From positions 1-19,379 of the forward strand of contig DOUE01000007.1 of the NCBI GenBank assembly GCA_003520745.1: a stretch of DNA of 19,379 nt, read 5' to 3'. The position numbers were made by a program, and so were the translations under genes. Source of the DNA: Erysipelotrichaceae bacterium (lineage in GTDB: Bacteria > Bacillota_I > Bacilli_A > Erysipelotrichales > Erysipelotrichaceae). The stretch's first letter is position 1. Every line of letters starts with the position of its first letter. The notes beneath the pieces were generated by a model that was given only the letters and a program-made list of their open reading frames with translations, had not been told where the DNA came from and made no database searches. Below, piece after piece: positions 14,770 to 19,379 of this stretch.

Positions 14770-14798
14770 ATTATAATCATTCGCGTCGCCGACTTCAA
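14770..14798 (-). promoter_or_regulatory. Promoter of the zinc-ribbon gene
   Basis: On the minus strand TTGAAG (14793-14798), 17 nt, TATAAT (14770-14775). The predicted leader is about 17 nt. The -35 box lies only 19 nt from the -35 of the divergent ohrR promoter. Confidence 0.65.
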
Positions 14799-14817
14799 TC
14801 GACGCCGATTAGATTCG

Positions 14818-14846
14818 TTGACATTGTCCGAATCACATCCTATAAT
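14818..14846 (+). promoter_or_regulatory. Sigma-A consensus promoter of the ohrR-peroxidase operon
   Basis: Perfect TTGACA (14818-14823), 17 nt, perfect TATAAT (14841-14846). The predicted start near 14853 lies inside the palindromic operator. Confidence 0.85.
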
Positions 14847-14871
14847 TCAATTGTATCAAATACAATTGAAT
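14845..14871. promoter_or_regulatory. Putative OhrR operator (perfect 12-bp inverted repeat)
   Basis: ATTCAATTGTAT (14845-14856) and ATACAATTGAAT (14860-14871) are perfect inverted copies with a 3-nt spacer. They overlap the end of the -10 box and the transcription start. The TACAATT/AATTGTA half-sites closely resemble known B. subtilis OhrR operators. Autorepression by the adjacent gene product is strongly suggested. Confidence 0.85.
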
Positions 14872-14891
14872 CAAATAGAAAGGGACACTGG

Positions 14892-15371
14892 ATGGAACCT
14901 TACGATCCGTTGAAACTGGAGAATCAGATTTGCTTCCCGCTGTACGCATTGTCGCGCGAAGTCATCAAGCTGTACACGCCGATCCTCGACAAGATCGGAT
15001 TGACCTACACGCAATACATCGTGATGTTGGTGATGTGGGAGAACGAGACGATTTTGTTTAAGGATCTCGCCACGACGCTACATCTGGATTCGGGGACCCT
15101 GACGGCGGTCGTGAAGAAACTGGAGCGTTCGGGGTGGGTCACCAAGAATCGCACCCTTCAGGATGACCGTAGCGTCGAAGTGAAACTGACGCAACAAGGC
15201 GTTGAGGCGAAAAAGGATGCGGTGGAGATTCCGCAGCGTCTGTTTGCGAATTTCGAGGGCGACCTCGACGAGTTGATGCAACTCAAACTACTCTTGGACA
15301 AGACGCTAGAAAAACTTAACCAAACAAAACGGGTCGCTGACCGGAAAGAGGAAAGAAATGGGTTTCTATGA
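14892..15371 (+). CDS. ohrR: OhrR-type organic-peroxide-sensing MarR repressor (one-cysteine type)
   Basis: A 159-residue MarR-family repressor inactivated when a single N-terminal cysteine is oxidised by organic hydroperoxide or hypochlorite. Cys14 sits in ENQICFPLY. Tyr28 and Tyr39, which correspond to the B. subtilis OhrR partners of its Cys15 (Tyr29, Tyr40), are conserved. The recognition region LDSGTLTAVVKKLE and the wing with DDRSVEV are typical. No second cysteine exists, so derepression should need S-thiolation or over-oxidation, as in B. subtilis. The ATG at 14892, after GAAAGGG, is preferred; an extension to 14733 would run through promoter and operator. It is cotranscribed with a peroxidase gene that overlaps it by 14 nt. 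Confidence 0.92.
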   Translation: MEPYDPLKLENQICFPLYALSREVIKLYTPILDKIGLTYTQYIVMLVMWENETILFKDLATTLHLDSGTLTAVVKKLERSGWVTKNRTLQDDRSVEVKLTQQGVEAKKDAVEIPQRLFANFEGDLDELMQLKLLLDKTLEKLNQTKRVADRKEERNGFL

Positions 15372-15846
15372 TTATTCCGCACGTAAAATGAACGGCAAAG
15401 AAGTGAAAATGGAAGAATACAAGGGCAAAGTCGTGATCGTGGTGAACACCGCCAGCAAATGCGGTCTGACCCCGCAGTTTAAAGGCTTGGAAGAGTTGTA
15501 TCAGGAATACAAAGGACAAGGACTGGAAATCCTCGGATTTCCCTGCAACCAGTTCTCCCAACAGGATCCCGGCAGCAATCATGAGATCGAAGAATTCTGC
15601 CAACTGAACTACGGGGTTTCATTCACGATGTTCGAGAAGATCGATGTGAACGGGGAGGGTGCACATCCGTTGTATAAGTATCTCAAGGCGCAGAAGAAAA
15701 CGATCGTCGGATCGGAAATCGGGTGGAATTTCGCCAAGTTTTTGATCGACGCCCAAGGAAACGTGGTGAAGCGCTATCTGCCGACGACCGCGCCGAAAGA
15801 CATGAAGAAAGACATCGAAAAACATCTCGGTGAAATCAAAGCGTAG
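15358..15846 (+). CDS. gpx: Glutathione-peroxidase-family thiol peroxidase
   Basis: A 162-residue thioredoxin-fold peroxidase that reduces hydroperoxides. The catalytic set is complete: peroxidatic Cys35 (NTASKCGLT), Gln65 (FPCNQF), and Trp123-Asn124 (GWNF). Cys81 in EEFCQLNYGV lies at the position of the resolving cysteine of thioredoxin-dependent family members, so thioredoxin rather than glutathione is the likely reductant. No signal peptide is present, so it is cytosolic. It overlaps the end of ohrR and has AAAGAGG upstream of its ATG. It should be induced by organic peroxide through OhrR. No clear terminator follows, so transcription may run into the alaS leader. Confidence 0.94.
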   Translation: MGFYDYSARKMNGKEVKMEEYKGKVVIVVNTASKCGLTPQFKGLEELYQEYKGQGLEILGFPCNQFSQQDPGSNHEIEEFCQLNYGVSFTMFEKIDVNGEGAHPLYKYLKAQKKTIVGSEIGWNFAKFLIDAQGNVVKRYLPTTAPKDMKKDIEKHLGEIKA

Positions 15847-15861
15847 GAACCCGCTTCGCAC

Positions 15862-15890
15862 TTGGCAAAACGTCGCGATTATGCTATAAT
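15862..15890 (+). promoter_or_regulatory. Promoter of the alaS T-box leader
   Basis: TTGGCA (15862-15867), 17 nt, TATAAT (15885-15890) with a TG extension at 15882. Predicted start near 15897. Confidence 0.8.
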
Positions 15891-15896
15891 CCGAGC

Positions 15897-16094
15897 GTAA
15901 ATCGTAACGAAGAAGAGTAGATGAAAGTTTGGGAGTCAGAGAGGGAACGGTCGGTGCGAGTTCCCCGATAACGATCGTCGAAGCCGCTTCGCAGAGGACT
16001 AACCTCCCGTTCGCCGCGTTAAGGCCTTGAGTTGCACGAAAGTGAAACAGGATGGTACCGCGTATCAAACGTTCCTGTACGGGAACGTTTTTTT
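15897..16094 (+). promoter_or_regulatory. T-box riboswitch (Ala) controlling alaS
   Basis: Stem I base CGAAG (15908-15912) pairs with CTTCG (15987-15991). AGTA is at 15916-15919. The distal arm AGAGAG then GGGAAC/GTTCCC encloses GGTCGGTGCGA. The Ala specifier is most likely GCC (15983-15985) followed by G. The T-box AGGATGGTACCGCG (16049-16062) matches the consensus at 13 of 14 positions, and its UGGU fits the ACCA end of tRNA-Ala. The antiterminator helix ACAGGA (16047-16052)/TCCTGT (16073-16078) competes with the terminator AAACGTTCC/GGAACGTTT (16067-16090), which is followed by a T tract. Confidence 0.95.
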
Positions 16095-16116
16095 ATGCAA
16101 TAAAGGAGAAACGAAC

Positions 16117-18735
16117 ATGAAGTATCGCAACAGTTGGGAAATCCGACAATTATTTCTGGACTATTTCGCCTCCAAAGGGCACATGGTCGAACCCGGGGCG
16201 TCGCTTGTCCCGATCAACGACCCGACCTTGCTATGGATCAATTCCGGCGTCGCCGCCTTGAAGAAATACTTCGACGGTTCCGTCCAACCTTCAAGCAACC
16301 GGATCGTCAACGCACAGAAATCGATCCGTACCAACGACATCGAAAACGTCGGGAAGACCGCACGCCACCACACGTTCTTCGAAATGCTGGGGAACTTTTC
16401 GATCGGCGATTACTTCAAGGAAGACGCGATCCAGTATGCCTGGGAGTTTTTGACCAGCGAGGACTATATCGGTTTCGACAAGGACCGGATGTATGTCACG
16501 GTCCATCCGTTGGATACGGAAGCGTATCGGATCTGGACGGAAATCGTAAAACTCGAACCCAAACGGATTCTGAAATCCGAAGAGAATTATTGGCAGATCG
16601 GGGAAGGCCCTTGCGGTCCCAACACCGAAATCTATTACGACCGCGGCGAATCGTTCGATCCCAACCACGAAGGCGAAGAACTCTTCTTCAATGAAAAGGA
16701 AAACGACCGCTACATCGAAGTATGGAACGTCGTCTTCAGCCAATACGACGGGAAAGAAGGCGTGGAACGGAGCGAATACAAGGAACTGCCCCAGCGTAAC
16801 ATCGATACGGGGATGGGTTTCGAACGTTTGGTCTGCATCGTCCAGGGAGGGGAAACCAACTACGACACCGATTTGTTCCTCCCGGTCATCCGGGTTTGCG
16901 AAACCTTGGCGAAACATCCCTACCAAGGCGAATACAAGATGGCGTACCGCGTCATCGCCGACCATATCCGCACCGTGACTTTCGCTTTGGCCGACGGGGC
17001 ACTGTTCTCCAATGAAGGCCGCGGCTACGTTTTGCGCCGCATCCTGCGCCGTGCGGTCCGCTACGGCATCAAACTCGGGATCCGCGAAGCCTTCATGTAC
17101 CGGCTGGTGCAGATCGTCGCGGAAAACATGAAATCGTTCTATCCCTACTTGTTGGAGAAAATCCCCCTGATCGAACGCTTGGTGAAGTCGGAAGAACAAC
17201 GCTTCCACCAAACCCTCAACGGCGGGGAAAACTTGTTGATGAACTTGATCGAACAGGCGTCGTCCAAGGAATTGGACGGGGAAAGCGTATTTAAATTGTA
17301 CGATACCTTCGGGTTCCCGGTCGAACTGACCAAGGAAATCGCCGAAGAAAAAGGCTATGCCATCGATATGACAGGATTCAAGCGCTGCATGCAGGAACAA
17401 CGCGAGCGTGCCCGCAATGCCCGTGAAGAAGTCGAATCGATGGCGTCGCAGTCCAAAGATCTGATGGAATTCACGCATCCCAGCGAGTTCGTCGGGTATG
17501 AAACGTTCAGTGCGAGCGCGCGTGTCATCGGATTGTTTGTCAAGGGTGTGCAAGTCGACACCTTGGATGGCAGCGGCGAAGCGATCTTCGACATAACGCC
17601 GTTCTATGCCGAAAGCGGAGGGCAGGTCGCGGACATCGGGACGTTGACGTTTGAAGGCGGAAGCGGTTCGATCAACGACGTGCGTAAAGCGCCGCATAAG
17701 CAAGCCTTGCATGCGATCACCCTCAACGAGGGCATCCTGAACGTCGGCGACGTGGTCGAATTGAAAATCGACGTGAAACGGCGTAAAGCCATCACCGCCA
17801 ACCATTCTTCCGCGCATCTTCTGCAAAGCGCGCTCAAGAAAGTGGTGGGGACGCATATCCAGCAAGCCGGGTCGTTCGTCGGCCCCGACTACATGCGCTT
17901 CGACTTCACCCATTTCGAGAAAGTCTCCGAAGCGCAGCTCATCGAAATCGAAACGCTGGTCAATTCGTTCATCTTCTCCTGCAGCCCGGTCGACATCAAG
18001 TATATGGACATCGAAGAAGCCAAACAGAACGGGGCGACCGCCTTGTTTGACGAGAAGTACGATAAGGTCGTCCGCGTCGTGACCATGGGGGAAATCTCCA
18101 AGGAACTCTGCGGTGGTTGCCATGTCTTTAACACCCAGGAAGTCGGCGTGTTCAAGATCGATTCCGAAGAGTCGATCGGCTCGGGAATCCGCCGGATCAC
18201 CGCGAAAACAGGAATGGCCGCCTACCATGATTTCGTGGGATACAAGAACCAACTCAAGACCATCGCCGACCTGTATAAGGCGGGATCGACGCAGGAAATC
18301 GAAGATCGGGTAAAGCTAAGCGTCGAAGAGAACTCCGACCTACGCAAGGAACTGGGTCTTTCCAACCAGAAACTCGCCGTGCTTGAAGCCGAAGACCAAC
18401 TCAAGAACATCGTCGTGATGAACGGGATGGACGTGTTGATCATCCAGAGCGACGGCGACGGCGATCGTTTGAAAACGATGGCCGAACATCTTAAAAAGAA
18501 AGTGTCCGAAGGATTGGTGGTCGTCGCCGGGGTTTGCGATGAAAAAGCCATGTTCGTCGTCGCATCCGGAAAGAAAGCGCAGGAGCGCGGGTTCAAAGCG
18601 GGCGACGTTGCCAAGCAACTCGCACTGCATACCCAGGGGAACGGGGGCGGTCGTCCCGATTTCGCCCAATCCGGCGGGAAAGACGTCGCGAAACTCCCCG
18701 AAGCCCTGGACATCCTACGCTCAAAACTCGCTTGA
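16117..18735 (+). CDS. alaS: Alanyl-tRNA synthetase
   Basis: A class II synthetase that charges tRNA-Ala and hydrolyses mischarged Ser- or Gly-tRNA-Ala. The 872 residues match the bacterial norm. Order: catalytic core with RHHTFFEMLGNFSIGDYF near residue 85 (motif 2 region) and GRGYVLRRILRRAVRYG near residue 305; editing domain with zinc ligands HSSAH near residue 562 and CGGCH near residue 665; then a coiled-coil stretch and the C-Ala domain ending in GGGRPDFAQSGGKD. The ATG at 16117, after AAAGGAG, is used; the frame is open back to 16027 only through the T-box terminator. First gene of alaS-ireB-ruvX. Control is through the T-box. Confidence 0.98.
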   Translation: MKYRNSWEIRQLFLDYFASKGHMVEPGASLVPINDPTLLWINSGVAALKKYFDGSVQPSSNRIVNAQKSIRTNDIENVGKTARHHTFFEMLGNFSIGDYFKEDAIQYAWEFLTSEDYIGFDKDRMYVTVHPLDTEAYRIWTEIVKLEPKRILKSEENYWQIGEGPCGPNTEIYYDRGESFDPNHEGEELFFNEKENDRYIEVWNVVFSQYDGKEGVERSEYKELPQRNIDTGMGFERLVCIVQGGETNYDTDLFLPVIRVCETLAKHPYQGEYKMAYRVIADHIRTVTFALADGALFSNEGRGYVLRRILRRAVRYGIKLGIREAFMYRLVQIVAENMKSFYPYLLEKIPLIERLVKSEEQRFHQTLNGGENLLMNLIEQASSKELDGESVFKLYDTFGFPVELTKEIAEEKGYAIDMTGFKRCMQEQRERARNAREEVESMASQSKDLMEFTHPSEFVGYETFSASARVIGLFVKGVQVDTLDGSGEAIFDITPFYAESGGQVADIGTLTFEGGSGSINDVRKAPHKQALHAITLNEGILNVGDVVELKIDVKRRKAITANHSSAHLLQSALKKVVGTHIQQAGSFVGPDYMRFDFTHFEKVSEAQLIEIETLVNSFIFSCSPVDIKYMDIEEAKQNGATALFDEKYDKVVRVVTMGEISKELCGGCHVFNTQEVGVFKIDSEESIGSGIRRITAKTGMAAYHDFVGYKNQLKTIADLYKAGSTQEIEDRVKLSVEENSDLRKELGLSNQKLAVLEAEDQLKNIVVMNGMDVLIIQSDGDGDRLKTMAEHLKKKVSEGLVVVAGVCDEKAMFVVASGKKAQERGFKAGDVAKQLALHTQGNGGGRPDFAQSGGKDVAKLPEALDILRSKLA

Positions 18736-18750
18736 TGCTTTCAATTTCAA

Positions 18751-18766
18751 GTAAAGTAAAGTAAAA
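18751..18766 (+). repeat. Three tandem GTAAA repeats before ireB, with a weak -10-like TAAAAT
   Basis: GTAAA occurs three times in a row, ending in TAAAAT (18762-18767), which could act as a -10 box about 27 nt before the ireB start. The -35 region (TTTCAA) is poor. No terminator separates alaS and ireB, so any promoter here would be secondary. Confidence 0.35.
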
Positions 18767-18793
18767 TAGAACCATGAGAAGGAGGGAATGTGT

Positions 18794-19054
18794 ATGAGTA
18801 AACAAGCGACCGAGACGATGTCGTTCAAATCCGACGAACTCCGCCGATCCAACATCAAAGAAATCCTGAAAACCGTGAAGGAAGCGTTGGAAGAGCGCGG
18901 CTACAATTCGGTGAACCAATTGTCGGGATACTTGATTTCCAACGACCCGGCCTATATCTCCAGTTATCATAATGCACGTTCCATCATCCAATCGGTCGAA
19001 CGTTATGAAATCATCGAGGAATTGGTTCGATCCTATTTGGACGAGAAAGAATAA
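18794..19054 (+). CDS. ireB: IreB family regulatory phosphoprotein (DUF965, YrzL)
   Basis: A small cytosolic protein of 86 residues. In Enterococcus faecalis IreB is phosphorylated on N-terminal threonines by the PASTA kinase IreK and affects cephalosporin resistance. Here the N-terminus has Thr6 and Thr8 before MSF, followed by the family core with 'ALEERGYNSVNQLSGYLISNDPAYISSYHNAR' (about residues 33-64). The position between alaS and ruvX is the usual one. I chose the ATG at 18794, 7-9 nt from AAGGAGG; an in-frame ATG two codons earlier is too close to that site. Its stop overlaps the start of ruvX by one base (TAATG). Confidence 0.93.
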   Translation: MSKQATETMSFKSDELRRSNIKEILKTVKEALEERGYNSVNQLSGYLISNDPAYISSYHNARSIIQSVERYEIIEELVRSYLDEKE

Positions 19055-19379
19055 TGCGCGTCCTTGGATTGGATCTGGGGACGGTGACCTTGGGGGTCGC
19101 GGTCTCCGATGCCTTGGGCATGATCGCCCGACCATTGATTACCCTGCGTTTCGAACATGAGGATTTCCAGCATGCGATATCCCAGCTGCTGCCCATCATC
19201 AAGGAACAGGGTGCGAAGACGCTCGTGCTGGGCTTGCCGAAACACATGAACGGATCCCTGGGGGTCTCGGCGCTCCGTTCGCAGGAATTCAAACGGATGT
19301 TGGAAGAAGCCGCGGACGTGGAAGTCGTCCTGGTGGACGAACGTCTATCGACCGTCGCCGCGCAGCGGATGATGATCGA
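19054..19379 (+). CDS. ruvX: RuvX/YqgF pre-16S rRNA nuclease (putative Holliday junction resolvase), 3' end cut by window
   Basis: The frame stays open from the ATG at 19054 to the window end (108 codons and two bases). The RNase H-like fold is clear: first catalytic Asp7 in GLDLGTVTLGVAVSD, then LVLGLPKHMNGSLG, and DERLST with an acidic active-site residue near residue 96. YqgF proteins process the 5' end of 16S rRNA and have been proposed to resolve Holliday junctions. Only the last part of the family's usual 135-145 residues, with the final catalytic Asp, is missing. There is no strong ribosome-binding site; the TAATG junction suggests translational coupling with ireB. Confidence 0.93.
   Translation, partial: MRVLGLDLGTVTLGVAVSDALGMIARPLITLRFEHEDFQHAISQLLPIIKEQGAKTLVLGLPKHMNGSLGVSALRSQEFKRMLEEAADVEVVLVDERLSTVAAQRMMI

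Noticed and set aside
14733..14891. In-frame upstream extension of ohrR by 53 codons
   Set aside because: It covers the promoter and the palindromic operator, and the protein from 14892 aligns with OhrR from its first residues.
16027..16116. In-frame upstream extension of alaS by 30 codons
   Set aside because: It runs through the T-box sequence and terminator; the ATG at 16117 has AAAGGAG at proper spacing.
16291..18252. A 653-codon open frame on the minus strand opposite alaS
   Set aside because: It lies entirely antisense to a clear alaS, resembles no family, and is explained by the GC-rich codon use of alaS leaving few stops on the opposite strand.

Overview
The window reads as chromosomal DNA of a Bacillota bacterium, most likely from the Bacilli or a Bacilli-related lineage, with fairly high GC for that group. 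The sequence evidence is: two tRNA-sensing T-box leaders (trpS and alaS), strong Shine-Dalgarno sites, sigma-A type promoters, a true Spx, a one-cysteine OhrR, and the order alaS-ireB-ruvX. The mnmA, recD2, alaS, ireB and ruvX neighbourhood is also known from Bacillus subtilis. TGA is used as a stop codon (at 3245-3247 and 5527-5529), so the Mollicutes code, in which TGA means Trp, does not apply. The species cannot be named from the sequence. No tRNA or rRNA gene, CRISPR array, insertion sequence or prophage was seen.

Layout. Bases 22-12873 all read on the minus strand, in five transcription units listed here from high to low coordinates. (a) A spx-like redox regulator with a Cys/His-rich tail and a Fur/PerR-like box upstream. 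(b) mnmA, a CPBP-family membrane protease and recD2. (c) A DUF1648 membrane protein, an ABC ATPase and an ABC-2 type permease. (d) A MarR regulator and two half-transporters forming a heterodimeric ABC exporter, with a consensus promoter and a perfect inverted-repeat operator. (e) A surface lipoprotein with Ig-like repeats and a NodB polysaccharide deacetylase domain. Most units end in clear intrinsic terminators, and several of these overlap the stop codon.

Bases 12874-19379 read mainly on the plus strand. They hold a T-box leader and trpS; a convergent small zinc-ribbon membrane protein on the minus strand that shares a bidirectional terminator with trpS; an OhrR-type peroxide sensor with a glutathione-peroxidase-like enzyme behind a textbook promoter and 12-bp palindromic operator; and a T-box leader followed by alaS, ireB and ruvX, which runs off the window end.

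Functional themes. These are tRNA charging and modification controlled by charged-tRNA level (trpS, alaS, mnmA); DNA repair (recD2, ruvX); thiol and peroxide stress (spx, ohrR, the peroxidase); and envelope transport and remodelling (two ABC systems, CPBP protease, deacetylase lipoprotein, DUF1648 protein). I see no clearly unprecedented multi-gene system. The most noteworthy points are the spx-like gene with its metal-ligand-like tail and Fur/PerR-like box, the self-contained OhrR-peroxidase operon, the unresolved start of the MarR gene, and the compact terminators and leaders.
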